64,000 nt of DNA, from assembly GCA_942492205.1 (NCBI GenBank), contig CALODT010000005.1:168166-232165 (forward strand), given 5' to 3'. Below, one piece after another: positions 7,773 to 17,121 of this stretch (its first letter is position 1; each line of letters opens with the position of its first letter). Both the position numbers and the translations under genes were made by a program. Source of the DNA: UBA1847 sp942492205. GTDB lineage: Bacteria; Pseudomonadota; Gammaproteobacteria; Steroidobacterales; Woeseiaceae. A model generated the notes under the pieces. It worked only from the letters and a program-made list of their open reading frames with translations, was not told the origin of the DNA and made no database searches.

Positions 7773-9487
7773 AGGTCTGCTCCCAGCCGGATGTGCAGCC
7801 GTACGCTGCGATCGGATTTGTTCAGCGGGTGTGCGAGGTAGAAGCGCAGCGGCCCTACCGGAGATAGCCACTTCAAGCCAAGGCCTGCGCCGATGGCCGC
7901 GTCCACGTCCGTAGAATTGAAGGCGTTGCCCGCATCGACAAATGCGGCCCCATAGAAATTGCCGCGCAGCAGGTGTTCGTATTCAATGCTCGCGACCAGC
8001 AGATTGCTGCCGCCAATCACGTTGCCCAGTTCGTCTTTAGGGCCCAGGGAATCGTAGTCAAAGCCGCGAATCGACTCATCGCCACCGGCAAAGAAGCGCA
8101 CCGATGGCGGCAGCTCGCCAAACTCGGATTTCGCCGTGAACCCGATCGTGGTGCGCGCCAGGAGGCGACTCTTCTCTGACAAGGAGCGAATCACCCGGCC
8201 GGTGATGACCGTTTGCAGAAACGAGGTATTCGAGCCGAGGAACTCGCCGGTTCCTCTCAGCTGCAGGGTCAGCCGTCGACCGCGTGTCGGGAAGATATCG
8301 CGATCTGCCCGCTTGTGGTCGTAGGCGACGGCAGGCAGCACAAGTCGCGAGCGCTGGGTTTCCGCCGCCAGAACAAACCGTTCATAGCTGAGGTCCAGCG
8401 ACAGCGTGCGCAGCCACTTGGCGCTTATTCTCTTCGAGCGCCTGAAACCGACTCTCGCGGAGTCGCTATCGAACGTGTCGTTATCCTCACGGGTCAACCC
8501 GGCCGTGTAGCTTAGCCACTCGGTGCGCGGGTCCGCCATCGGCCGACGATGCTCCGCCGTAATTCCCTGGATGACCGGCGATACGCCGATGTCGGTTTTA
8601 AAGCGATGGCCCTTCGCATTGAGTCGGCGGTTCTGGTAGCCCGCACGAAACCTTGGCCCTGTATCGGTAGAAAACCCTGCGCCAACGGTATATTCAATCC
8701 GATCGGCGGGCTCCAGCAGCACACGCACCGGAATCTGCCCGCCGTCGGCCTCTTCGAAAAGAGGTGAGAGTTCGATGCGCGAGAAGTAACCGCTGACGGA
8801 AAGGTCGGTATACGCCTGGTTGAGCAGGCGGCTGTCATAGGGCATGCCGTCATCAAATTCGAGGAACGCGCGGACCAGGCTGGTCTCAAGAAAGTCCTCC
8901 TCGATGCGTACCTCGCCAAAATCATAGCGCGGGCCGCTTTCGTAATGCAGCGCAATATCGGCGGCGTATTCCTCGGGCCACACGTCAATGACGCTTTTTG
9001 AAAAATCAGCCTCTATGTAACCGCGCTCAGCGGCGCGCACCTGCAGCGCTTCCTTGAAGAATTGGTAATTTGCGTGCCGTAGCGGGGCGCCTGCCAGCAG
9101 TGTCTTTTCTGCGCCAAGGTCGGAAAAGTCTGCTGCACTTTCGTCCGGCGTCGCAATCCGGATATCGACGTCGCGAAGTAACACAGGTTGGCCAAGTTCA
9201 ATATTGACGGTTGCCCGCCAGCATTCATCGTCGATTTCCAGCGTCTTCTCGATTGCCGGATCGTAGTAGCCAAACGGCTCCAGCGCCGCTCTTACCTCGG
9301 TCTCGACCGCACGAAAGCGCCGCCGGACAAGCCAGGCCTCGGCATCGCAAGGCTCGGCAGCCAGCGCGATGTAGTTCTGCACGTTGCGAGCGATGTCGCC
9401 GCCAACACCCTCCAGGCGCAGTTCGCCCCTGGCCACGGTGGCGAGAAGCAGCAACGACAGTAGCGCAGTTCGAGAGCCTGGATGCAT
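7769..9487 (-). CDS. tamA: TamA, outer-membrane translocation/assembly module (Omp85 family)
   Basis: A 572-residue protein with a signal peptide (TALLSLLLLATVARG), three POTRA-like domains to about residue 265, and a C-terminal 16-stranded Omp85 barrel (Bac_surface_Ag) from about 285. Barrel features include RFFAGGDESIRGFDYDSLGP, the conserved lid-lock region, and the final strand LHIRLGADL. It partners TamB, encoded immediately downstream with overlapping stop and start. It sits 36 bases past the zntB-like gene on the same strand. Confidence 0.94.
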   Translation of the reverse strand: MHPGSRTALLSLLLLATVARGELRLEGVGGDIARNVQNYIALAAEPCDAEAWLVRRRFRAVETEVRAALEPFGYYDPAIEKTLEIDDECWRATVNIELGQPVLLRDVDIRIATPDESAADFSDLGAEKTLLAGAPLRHANYQFFKEALQVRAAERGYIEADFSKSVIDVWPEEYAADIALHYESGPRYDFGEVRIEEDFLETSLVRAFLEFDDGMPYDSRLLNQAYTDLSVSGYFSRIELSPLFEEADGGQIPVRVLLEPADRIEYTVGAGFSTDTGPRFRAGYQNRRLNAKGHRFKTDIGVSPVIQGITAEHRRPMADPRTEWLSYTAGLTREDNDTFDSDSARVGFRRSKRISAKWLRTLSLDLSYERFVLAAETQRSRLVLPAVAYDHKRADRDIFPTRGRRLTLQLRGTGEFLGSNTSFLQTVITGRVIRSLSEKSRLLARTTIGFTAKSEFGELPPSVRFFAGGDESIRGFDYDSLGPKDELGNVIGGSNLLVASIEYEHLLRGNFYGAAFVDAGNAFNSTDVDAAIGAGLGLKWLSPVGPLRFYLAHPLNKSDRSVRLHIRLGADL

Positions 9488-9523
9488 GTAATCAAGCCAG
9501 CGTTAGTCTGCGCGGCAGCGAGA

Positions 9524-10504
9524 TCAAAGCCATTTCTTCCAGCGAAAGAACACCAGCAATGTGGCGCCCGCCGCAATCATCACAACGATGGACCAGGCGA
9601 AACCCATCTTGCTTTCCAGGCCGGGCAGGCCACCTACATTCATACCCAGTAGCCCCGTGACAAAGGTCAGCGGGAGAAAGATCGCAGCTACCACGGAAAG
9701 CACGTACATGCGCGCATTCTGTTCCTGGGCAATCAGGCTGAGCAGTTCCTCCTGCAGAACAACGGCGCGCTCCCGGGCGAGGTCGAGATCTTCGAGAAAT
9801 CGCGTAATGCGATCGGCCTCTTGCCGGAGGCTTTGCATTTCCATCTCGTTGAGCCACGAGCCCGATTGTCGAGTGAGCCGGTCCAGAGCGTCGCGTTGCG
9901 GTGCGAGAAAGCGCCGCACCTCGGCGATTTGCCGGCGCAGCGCCGAGAGGCGCTGGCGAAAACCGGGCGCCTTGCCCTTGCTGATTTCCTCCTCGGCGTC
10001 GTCCATGCGATCCTCGATGGACTCCACGAAGCCGCCGATTCTGTCAGCGAGTCGCTCGACCAGCATGGCCAGGAATTCGCCCGGACCTGTAGGACCTTTG
10101 CCTGCGTGCAGGGCCTCACAGATGTCATCGATTGACAGCAGCCGGCGCCGACGTGAGGAAATGATGCGCTGCTTGTCTATCCATACGCGTATCGAAACCA
10201 TATCCTCCGGGTCGGCGCCCGGGTTCATGTTCACGCCGCGCAGGATTGTCAGCAAGCCTTCATCGCTGACGATCGAGCGTGGCCGCGTTTCCCCTGCCAG
10301 CAACGTATCGACGGCGATCGCCGGCAACCCGGCTTCTTTCTCGAGCCAGCGACCTGCGTGCGGATCCGATACGTCCAGGTGAACCCAGAGCAGTCCCTGC
10401 TCGGGGGACCACTGCTGCACTTCTTCAGCATCGATTTTCCGGCCGCGGCCTTTCTTGTCGATGATGAAGCTGCGCAAGAATGCCGGACCCTGTGAAGTCA
10501 TCAC
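9524..10504 (-). CDS. zntB: CorA-family divalent cation transporter, ZntB-like
   Basis: A 326-residue 2-TM-GxN transporter. A large cytoplasmic N-terminal domain with long charged helices (about 150-265) is followed by TM1, the family motif GMNVGG at 287-292, and TM2 (about 301-319), with a basic tail FFRWKKWL. The extended GMNVGGLPG form is typical of the ZntB branch (Zn2+/proton) rather than CorA Mg2+ channels, though specificity is inferred. The ATG overlaps the stop of the CorC-like gene by 4 bp, so the two are translationally coupled. Confidence 0.88.
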   Translation of the reverse strand: MMTSQGPAFLRSFIIDKKGRGRKIDAEEVQQWSPEQGLLWVHLDVSDPHAGRWLEKEAGLPAIAVDTLLAGETRPRSIVSDEGLLTILRGVNMNPGADPEDMVSIRVWIDKQRIISSRRRRLLSIDDICEALHAGKGPTGPGEFLAMLVERLADRIGGFVESIEDRMDDAEEEISKGKAPGFRQRLSALRRQIAEVRRFLAPQRDALDRLTRQSGSWLNEMEMQSLRQEADRITRFLEDLDLARERAVVLQEELLSLIAQEQNARMYVLSVVAAIFLPLTFVTGLLGMNVGGLPGLESKMGFAWSIVVMIAAGATLLVFFRWKKWL

Positions 10505-11847
10505 GATGCCTCCTTTTCCAAGCTCCCCGAACTCTTCTCGTGACGGGTGCCCGACGGCGAAATCAAAATGGTTTGGACCTGTCTTCCCGACATTCGTGCC
10601 ACATAGAACGAATGGCCACCGTATTCAACAACATCCCCTTCCTTGGGCAACCGCTCCAGCAACTGCATTACGAATCCGCCCAGCGTTCCGACTTGTGAAT
10701 GCCGTTCAATGTCGATCTTGACGGTATCCTCCAGTGCGGCCAAAGGCAGCTGCCCGCTGGCCCGCCAACCTGACTCGACGGCCTCGATCGGAGTGACTGT
10801 ATCGTCAACATCCCACTCATCTTCAATCTCGCCGACGATCTCCTCAAGCATGTCTTCCAGTGTGACAATTCCAATGTACGTGCCGTGCTCGTCAACGACG
10901 ATGGCCATGTGGGTTCGCGTTGCTCGCATGCGCTCAAGGAGCGATGAAATCAACAGGGTGGGTGGCACGACCATGGGTGCGCGCAGCCTTTCGGACAAAG
11001 AGGCCCACACTTCTTTCTCCTCGGCTAGAAACGCGGTCGTCAGGTCCTTGGTCGCGAGGACGCCGATAACATTACCTTTGCCGTCAAGAACAGGAAAACG
11101 GCTGCGCTGGGTCCTGACGACAATTTCCTTGTTGGTATCGGAATCGGACGTCAGGCGCAATTTGTCAACATTGCTCCACGGAACCATGATTTCGTGGACC
11201 GTCTGATCATCAAACAGAAAAGCTTTGCGAATGATTTCTGCGGTCTTCTGTTCCAGTTCGCCATGCGCTTCCGATTCGTCGACTATCGCGCTGATTTCAT
11301 CCTCAGAGATAATTTCATGGTGGGGCCCACCACGAATGCCGAGTAATCTCAGGATGCCCGCGTTCGCCCTGTCCAACAACCAGTTCAGCGGAAACACCAG
11401 GCGATAAAACCAGTGCAGCGGGTATGCCAAAGCAAGCGTTACCGGCGTGGGCTTGCGGATGGCGTAGGTCTTCGGCACCTGCTCCCCAACAACGATATGC
11501 AGCGAGGAAAAGATCAGGAATCCAACGATAAACGAAATGGTGTGCAGGGCGGGACCCGTAATGCCAACCTTTGACAGGAGCGGCTCCAACAGTGCGGCTA
11601 CAGCGGGCTCACCCACCCAGCCGAGCCCGAGTGAAGCCATGGTGATGCCAAGTTGACAGGCGGCGAGGTAAGCATCCAGGTTGTTATGCATGCGTGCGCT
11701 AAGCAGCGCAGCACGACGTTGCTGATTGACGGCCTGGTCAAGCTGATAGCCGCGGATCTTTACAAGAGCAAACTCGGCCGCGACAAAAAACGCATTGGCA
11801 GCCAGTAAGACAAAGACAGCGATCAGAGAATAGGTGAGCGAGCTCAT
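10501..11847 (-). CDS. CNNM/CorC-type (HlyC/TlyC family) membrane protein
   Basis: A 448-residue protein with a DUF21/CNNM membrane domain (residues 1 to about 190; MSSLTYSLIAVFVLLAANAF at the start), a CBS-domain pair (about 210-335; VHEIMVPWSNVDKL and VVDEHGTYIGIVTLEDMLEE) and a C-terminal CorC_HlyC domain (about 355-430; QVGTLGGFVMQLLERLPKEG). Such proteins are linked to magnesium or cobalt efflux and are often misannotated as hemolysins. Its position next to a CorA-type transporter and an MscS channel supports an ion-homeostasis role. It lies 33 bases after the mscS stop. Confidence 0.9.
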   Translation of the reverse strand: MSSLTYSLIAVFVLLAANAFFVAAEFALVKIRGYQLDQAVNQQRRAALLSARMHNNLDAYLAACQLGITMASLGLGWVGEPAVAALLEPLLSKVGITGPALHTISFIVGFLIFSSLHIVVGEQVPKTYAIRKPTPVTLALAYPLHWFYRLVFPLNWLLDRANAGILRLLGIRGGPHHEIISEDEISAIVDESEAHGELEQKTAEIIRKAFLFDDQTVHEIMVPWSNVDKLRLTSDSDTNKEIVVRTQRSRFPVLDGKGNVIGVLATKDLTTAFLAEEKEVWASLSERLRAPMVVPPTLLISSLLERMRATRTHMAIVVDEHGTYIGIVTLEDMLEEIVGEIEDEWDVDDTVTPIEAVESGWRASGQLPLAALEDTVKIDIERHSQVGTLGGFVMQLLERLPKEGDVVEYGGHSFYVARMSGRQVQTILISPSGTRHEKSSGSLEKEAS

Positions 11848-11880
11848 TGTGATGCGCGCGTAACGAGCGGAGCTGTTCGA

Positions 11881-12768
11881 CTAGTCATTGCCATCCTCTT
11901 TGTTTAGAAGGCGGATCTCCAGCGGTCCGTTCGAATCCAGGTGCACGTCGCGCTGCGGGAAGGCGATGACAATGCCATGCTCATTGAACAGCTCGGTAAT
12001 GCGGAATCGAATCGCACTGCGAATCTCCCGCAGGAACCTCTCGCCGCCGACGTCACACCAGAAATAGGCATCAAAGACCAGGGAGTTGTCGCCGAAGTCA
12101 TCAAATACGATGCTGGGCGCGGGGTTGCTCTTGGTCTCTGGCTGCTCCTCGACAGCCTGCATCATGAGATCTGCAACCAGGCGAACAGGGGAGCCGTACG
12201 CAACGCCAACTCGAACGATCGTGCGAATTTCGAGGTCGACGAGCGTCCAGTTGACGACCGTGCGTTCCAGAAGCAGGCTGTTGGGGACCAGCAAATGCAC
12301 GCCGTCTGTGCGCCGTATGCGGGTAGATCGGTTGCCGATGGTTTCGACGACCCCCTGCCAGTTGTCAATTTCGATAAAGTCACCGATGCGAATGGGTCGC
12401 TCGGCCATGAGTATCCAGCCGCTGATGAAGTTGTTGATGATGTTCTGCGCGCCAAAGCCGACACCGATAGCCAGCGCACCGGTAGCGAAATGGAAGGTCG
12501 TCAGCGGTATGCCCAGGAGGCCGAGTGCCGTTAGGACTACGATTATGAAAATCGTAAAGAACGCGATGCGCTTGAAGACGTGAACCACCCCCGGCCGCAT
12601 CTCGGTGTTCGCAAGGCGTCTGCCAAGCAGGTAGCCAACGAATCGGCTGCCCAGGTAGCCGAATAGCAGAAGTGCTACGACCAGCGCGAGCTGGCCGATG
12701 GTTATGAGCTGTCCGGCTGGCGCCGTGAACAGCACGGTATCCCAGAGGTTTCTGAACTTTTCGAGCAT
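11881..12768 (-). CDS. Small-conductance mechanosensitive channel (MscS family)
   Basis: A 295-residue protein with three N-terminal membrane segments and the MscS core: pore-lining TM3 (GALAIGVGFGAQNIINNFISG), the beta domain starting GWILMAERPIRIGDFIEID and a C-terminal alpha/beta domain. It opens on membrane tension to release solutes in hypo-osmotic shock. It lacks the extra TMs of the MscK/YbiO types. Gaps of about 32 bases on each side place it in the rimK to zntB run. Confidence 0.93.
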   Translation of the reverse strand: MLEKFRNLWDTVLFTAPAGQLITIGQLALVVALLLFGYLGSRFVGYLLGRRLANTEMRPGVVHVFKRIAFFTIFIIVVLTALGLLGIPLTTFHFATGALAIGVGFGAQNIINNFISGWILMAERPIRIGDFIEIDNWQGVVETIGNRSTRIRRTDGVHLLVPNSLLLERTVVNWTLVDLEIRTIVRVGVAYGSPVRLVADLMMQAVEEQPETKSNPAPSIVFDDFGDNSLVFDAYFWCDVGGERFLREIRSAIRFRITELFNEHGIVIAFPQRDVHLDSNGPLEIRLLNKEDGND

Positions 12769-12800
12769 GGCTTCCTACCTGGCCTCAAAATTTGACCGCA

Positions 12801-13706
12801 TCACCCTGTACCACGTGTTCGGGTTCGGCCCTGCCTTGCGTTCTTCTCGATGAAGTCGATGATCATACCCGCGACGTCCTTGCCGGTTGCTTTCTCGATT
12901 CCCTCGAGCCCGGGGCTCGAGTTTACTTCCATGACGACGGGGCCGTGATTGGAGCGCAGCAGGTCAACACCGGCCACGTTGAGACCCATGACCTTGGCGG
13001 AGCGCACCGCCGTCGAGCGTTCTTCGGGCGTGATCTTGATGAGCTTCGCAGAGCCGCCGCGGTGCAGGTTGGAGCGGAATTCACCCTCCTTACCCTGGCG
13101 TATCATTGAGGCAACGACCTTGTCGCCAACGACAAAGCAGCGAATGTCGGCGCCGCCGGCTTCCTTGATAAACTCCTGCACCATGAAGTTGGCCTTCAGA
13201 CCGCTGAACGCTTCGATGACGCTCTCCGCCGCCTTCTTGGTTTCGGCCAGGACCACGCCGACGCCCTGGGTGCCCTCAAGCAGTTTGATAACGACCGGAG
13301 CACCGCCGACGAATTGCAGCAGGTCTTCGGTATCGTCCGGCGAATTCGCAAAGCCGGTAATCGGCAGGCCGATACCTTTACGAGCCAATAGCTGGGTCGC
13401 CCTCAGCTTGTCGCGCGAGCGCGTGATCGCAACCGACTCATTCACCGAGTAAACGCCCATCATCTCGAACTGACGCACAACCGACGTGCCAAAGAAGGAC
13501 ACCGACGCGCCGATGCGGGGGATGATGGCGTCGACCCCGGTAATTGCTTCACCCTTGAAGTGAATGCTCGGCTTATGGCTGGTGATATTCATGTAGCAGC
13601 GCTTGTGGTTGATTACCGGCATTTGGTGGCCGCGTTCGATACCTGCCTCGGCAAGGCGCCGCGTCGAATACAGGTTCTTGTTAGTCGAGAGAATTCCAAT
13701 CTTCAT
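12801..13706 (-). CDS. rimK: RimK, ATP-grasp alpha-L-glutamate ligase
   Basis: A 301-residue protein collinear with E. coli RimK: N-terminal MKIGILSTNKNLYSTRRL, a substrate-domain stretch (SIHFKGEAITGVDAIIPRIG), then ATP-grasp motifs including KLLEGTQGVGVVLAE, DIRCFVVGDKVVASM and the metal-binding MEVNSSPGLEGIEKATG. RimK adds glutamates to the C-terminus of ribosomal protein S6 and can make short poly-glutamate. The gene follows an M14 deacylase and a RimB-like protease gene, an arrangement in which modification and removal activities sit together. Confidence 0.95.
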   Translation of the reverse strand: MKIGILSTNKNLYSTRRLAEAGIERGHQMPVINHKRCYMNITSHKPSIHFKGEAITGVDAIIPRIGASVSFFGTSVVRQFEMMGVYSVNESVAITRSRDKLRATQLLARKGIGLPITGFANSPDDTEDLLQFVGGAPVVIKLLEGTQGVGVVLAETKKAAESVIEAFSGLKANFMVQEFIKEAGGADIRCFVVGDKVVASMIRQGKEGEFRSNLHRGGSAKLIKITPEERSTAVRSAKVMGLNVAGVDLLRSNHGPVVMEVNSSPGLEGIEKATGKDVAGMIIDFIEKNARQGRTRTRGTG

Positions 13707-13754
13707 CGTGTTGTCCTTTTGCGATGCACATCCAGGATCGGCGTTGCATCCTGA

Positions 13755-14780
13755 TTACGTTGGTGTCGGGTCATCGTCATGTTGCGCCGTGAAGTCTTCA
13801 ACCAGATTCTCGACACGGGGAATGCTTTTGAACGCCGCAAGATTGAAAAGCGCGTCACCTTCATGCGTCAACGGCAGCTTGCTTTGGCCGATGACAATGC
13901 CATCAAATGGCGCGATGACATCCGCTTCTTCATCGCCCAGTGGAGAGCTGATGATCGCCATGCTCTGGCCTTTGCGCACGCTGCTGCCCAGCTTTACCTT
14001 CGCGGTTACGATGCCGCTATCCGAGGCTCTTACCCAGCTTGTGGATCGGGCGACGACTGGCATGGCCTGTTTGGCGTTTTTTAATGGCGGCAGCATGCCG
14101 ATCTGGCGCATGACGTTCAGTATGCCACGAGTACCCGCGCGGATGCTGATCTCACTGAATCGCAGCGCTTCGCCGGATTCATAAATCAACACGGGCATGC
14201 CGCGGGTATTGGCACAGTCTCGCAGCGAGCCATCGCGGATGTTCGAGTTGATAATGACGGGAACGCCGAAAGACCTGGCCAGCTCGAGCGTCTTCGGATC
14301 ATCCAGGTTGGCGCGAATCTGAGGCAAATTGGAGCGATTGATCGCACCGGTGTGCAGGTCGATACCGAGGTCGGCTTTGGATACGATCTGCTTGATAAAC
14401 AGGTCGGCAAGCCGCGATGCGATCGAGCCTTTCTTGCTGCCCGGAAACGAGCGATTCAGGTCGCGCCGGTCGGGCAGGTAGCGAGACTGATTGAGAAAGC
14501 CGTGAACATTCACGATGGGTACCGCTATCAGGGTTCCTTTCAATGAGCGAAGGAATTTGCGCTTCAGTAGGCGGCGGATGATCTCGACGCCATTCAGTTC
14601 ATCGCCATGGATTGCCGCGGAGACAAACAGGACCGGCCCGGCTTTACGTCCGCAAATGACCTGGACCGGCATGTGCAGCGATGTTGATGTGTAAAGATCC
14701 GCGATGGGCAGGTCAACGTTAACCCGAGTGCCCGGTTTGATGACGGTCCCGCCGATTTCGATTGCTTTGTTGGCTGTCAT
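13755..14780 (-). CDS. Succinylglutamate desuccinylase/aspartoacylase (M14) family protein
   Basis: A 341-residue zinc amidohydrolase of the AstE/AspA group. Zinc ligands are visible as HGDE (H58, E61) and LHTG (H143). The substrate-binding DLNRSFPG (107-114) is present, and a C-terminal beta domain (about 245-325) caps the active site. The family removes acyl groups from N-acyl amino acids; the substrate here is unknown. The ATG overlaps the rimB-like stop by 4 bp, and rimK follows 48 bases later. A role with glutamyl peptides made by RimK is inferred from context only. Confidence 0.88.
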   Translation of the reverse strand: MTANKAIEIGGTVIKPGTRVNVDLPIADLYTSTSLHMPVQVICGRKAGPVLFVSAAIHGDELNGVEIIRRLLKRKFLRSLKGTLIAVPIVNVHGFLNQSRYLPDRRDLNRSFPGSKKGSIASRLADLFIKQIVSKADLGIDLHTGAINRSNLPQIRANLDDPKTLELARSFGVPVIINSNIRDGSLRDCANTRGMPVLIYESGEALRFSEISIRAGTRGILNVMRQIGMLPPLKNAKQAMPVVARSTSWVRASDSGIVTAKVKLGSSVRKGQSMAIISSPLGDEEADVIAPFDGIVIGQSKLPLTHEGDALFNLAAFKSIPRVENLVEDFTAQHDDDPTPT

Positions 14781-15259
14781 TTCTTCTTGTCCTTGGACGT
14801 TTTCCTCTTTTTCCCGACGACATAGGATCGTGATGGGTTCACGACAGCGCGTCCCTGTAACGCCGTGCGCCCGAGCAGCATTCGAAAAAGCATGTTGTCG
14901 CGCGCCGTGAGTGTCGCTTCAATGGGCCAACGGTGAGCGCCTACGTGAAGTTCGGTGCGAATGACAAAGCGCTCTTCGCTATGCCCGCCGGAATCGGTGA
15001 CCCTGCGCTGGTCGAGGATTTCGGCAGTGCAGGTGACTACCGTCTCGTTGTCTTTTTGCAGCGGGTGTATGCGAAACTCAATCAGGTCTCGTCCGTTTTC
15101 CGTGAACGGCTTGAGCTCGAAGGCATGCAGTGCCGATGTGCGCGCGCCGGTATCGACTTTTGCCTTGATCTGGGCGATACCGAGCTCCGGCAAACGCACC
15201 CACTCTCGCCAGCCGAAGGTCAGTAGTTTCCCGGGCTCTTCCACGTGTTGTCCCCTCAT
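14777..15259 (-). CDS. RimB-like retropepsin-type (ATP-dependent zinc protease family) protein
   Basis: A 160-residue protein of the family annotated as ATP-dependent zinc protease, now related to retropepsin-like aspartic proteases. It carries the Asp-Thr-Gly-Ala motif in KVDTGARTSALHAF (D36) and the later strand MLLGRTALQG (about 128-137). In Pseudomonas, RimB acts opposite RimK by trimming glutamate tails from S6, and a RimK partner is encoded two genes downstream here. A lysine-rich tail (KKRKTSKDKKK) ends the protein. Both neighbours overlap by 4 bp, so tight coupling is expected. The zinc label is historical. Confidence 0.85.
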   Translation of the reverse strand: MRGQHVEEPGKLLTFGWREWVRLPELGIAQIKAKVDTGARTSALHAFELKPFTENGRDLIEFRIHPLQKDNETVVTCTAEILDQRRVTDSGGHSEERFVIRTELHVGAHRWPIEATLTARDNMLFRMLLGRTALQGRAVVNPSRSYVVGKKRKTSKDKKK

Positions 15260-16383
15260 TGTGTGAATGACCAGTGGAATCGTACGCCTGCGACGAGCGC
15301 AGAGGAACTCGACGTTGCGCCCGACGCATCGAAACCCGGGTTCTGTACGTGCTGAACGGAGGGGGTAATCTCGATGCCCGTGTCACCCACGGCGATGCGT
15401 ACAAATGCCTCTGCCGAGGCTACGTCGTCCAGGTCTGCCTGTCGAAAATTATTCGATATACGGGTGCGGGCCAGGCCAAGTCCGATGAGCCCGAATCGTG
15501 TCGATCGCTCGTAAGCTGCCGCCACAAATCGCGTCGCGACCGATACATCTTCATTCGCCGCGCCCAGGCGCAAGTTCACGGCGTTATCGCCGGCCCGCCA
15601 GCCGAGAACGCCGTAGACGCCATAATTCTTTTCAAAATCGGTGGAGCTGCCTGCAACGGCATGGTCGTCGGTTCGTAACCATGTGCCGAGGCGCAGGGAT
15701 GTACGGTCACCCAGCCAGCTTGCGCCGGCGCCGACAAATAACCCGCGTTGATCCGAAGAAAGGTCCAGCAGGTCCTGGTAGGAGCGGTCGGGCAGATCGG
15801 CGATACCGTCTGAGCTCGCTACGACGAGAACGATCTCAGGTCGCGCGGCGGTGCCGAGCCATCGCATGATGGCGCCGAGCGTGTAGTCGGGAAATTCGAT
15901 CGTAGTGTTGTTCTTGAAGCTGCCATTGATGAAGTGCCTGTTCTCGTCATTCGCGATGTAGCTTCGATCGAGCCATGCAGAAGGGTTGATAAGGCCAACC
16001 ATCAGTCTGCGGTCGCCGCGGATATGCCGCGTGTAGTGGAACTCGGATACCTGCACCCCGCCATCGCCATCGCGGTTCAGCACAGAACCCGCATCGGCGT
16101 TGGCTGTCGGATAAATCGCCGATACACCACCAGAGTCGGGGGTCGTGCTGGCCTCTACGTAGAGAAGCCATTCACCCTTGCCGCGTGGCAATGTGATGAA
16201 CAGATCTGCTGACGCCGTGAGCTCGGAATCGGTGCGCGCGTCGTCGGAGTGTTGCAGGATCGCCGTGACGCCGCCGTCCCACAAAAGGTCCCCGGCGTCA
16301 GCCGAAGCCGTCGAACAGACGGCAAAAAGCATCAATAAAAGTCCGGCACGCCGCGCCAGATGATCTGTACTTGTTTCGATCAT
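15256..16383 (-). CDS. OprB-like carbohydrate porin family outer-membrane protein
   Basis: A 375-residue protein with a signal peptide (GLLLMLFAVCSTASA), followed by alternating beta strands and a terminal strand ending in VRFHWSFTQ, as expected of a barrel. Internal stretches such as QVSEFHYTRHIRGDRRLMVG, NDENRHFINGSF and EFPDYTLGAIMRW match OprB-type porins. The substrate is not certain. Its ATG overlaps the rimB-like gene by 4 bp and it follows the DUF2490 gene by 8 bases, so two barrels enter the operon together. Confidence 0.78.
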   Translation of the reverse strand: MIETSTDHLARRAGLLLMLFAVCSTASADAGDLLWDGGVTAILQHSDDARTDSELTASADLFITLPRGKGEWLLYVEASTTPDSGGVSAIYPTANADAGSVLNRDGDGGVQVSEFHYTRHIRGDRRLMVGLINPSAWLDRSYIANDENRHFINGSFKNNTTIEFPDYTLGAIMRWLGTAARPEIVLVVASSDGIADLPDRSYQDLLDLSSDQRGLFVGAGASWLGDRTSLRLGTWLRTDDHAVAGSSTDFEKNYGVYGVLGWRAGDNAVNLRLGAANEDVSVATRFVAAAYERSTRFGLIGLGLARTRISNNFRQADLDDVASAEAFVRIAVGDTGIEITPSVQHVQNPGFDASGATSSSSALVAGVRFHWSFTQ

Positions 16384-16391
16384 TGCCTTTT

Positions 16392-17111
16392 CTAGAGTCG
16401 CATCTTGAAATTCAGCGTTCCCAGGTGGTTCATTCGATTCTCGCCATTGTCCACCCAGATAAACTGGTTCATATAGCCCGCCTCCAGGGAAAGTCTATTG
16501 GAGACGCGCCAGCCGATACTGACGGAGCTGCGGTTCTGCCCGAGCCCGGAGTCACCGCCCCAATCCGTGTCTTTCAGGTCGACAAACGGTTCAATGCTGA
16601 CCGCGACATAGCGATTGCCATCGGTACCGACAGGGCGCACATATTTGCCCTGCATACGAAAGACGACGCCCACGTCGGAGCCGGTGCTCAAATCGCGTTG
16701 TTCGAGACGTGCACGCAGCGATACGGTGCCATTGTTCCATTTCCCGATCGACCAGCTGAGCTGCTGCCAGTATCGATTCTCGTCAGCCACATTTCCTGAC
16801 CGGTTTCTCGATCGCAGACCTGCATAGCCGACCCAGCCGGACAGGTTGGCGTTAAAATCGTAGCCAATGCCCGGACGAACCAGGTACTGATTGATGCCAC
16901 TTCCCAGGTCGAAATAACGGGCCTGGGCATCGAACCAATAGCGCCATCGGCTGGCATCATCGCTCGCCGGGAACGCATCCGTAGTCGTGAAGATGCTCCA
17001 GATGCCGTCGTCACTCTGTGTTGCCTGCGCGGTGGCCGGCAGCGTGCCGGCGATGCCGACGCAGAGCGCGCCGGCAAGCAAGGCAAGCCGTCTTCTAACT
17101 TTGAGATTCAC
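16392..17111 (-). CDS. DUF2490 family outer-membrane protein
   Basis: A 239-residue protein with an N-terminal signal (LALLAGALCVGIAGTLPATAQA) and a small beta barrel of the DUF2490 family. Family features include an early W-rich strand (WSIFTTTDAFP), RWRYWFDAQARYFD, and a last strand LNFKMRL typical of barrel C-termini. Function is unknown. It lies between the lapA-like gene and the OprB-like gene with very short gaps. Confidence 0.82.
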   Translation of the reverse strand: MNLKVRRRLALLAGALCVGIAGTLPATAQATQSDDGIWSIFTTTDAFPASDDASRWRYWFDAQARYFDLGSGINQYLVRPGIGYDFNANLSGWVGYAGLRSRNRSGNVADENRYWQQLSWSIGKWNNGTVSLRARLEQRDLSTGSDVGVVFRMQGKYVRPVGTDGNRYVAVSIEPFVDLKDTDWGGDSGLGQNRSSVSIGWRVSNRLSLEAGYMNQFIWVDNGENRMNHLGTLNFKMRL

Positions 17112-17121
17112 TTTGGTGTGC

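Noticed and set aside
10501..11847. Hemolysin or toxin gene
   Set aside because: The HlyC/TlyC name is historical; the DUF21, CBS pair and CorC domains place it with CNNM/CorC ion-transport proteins.
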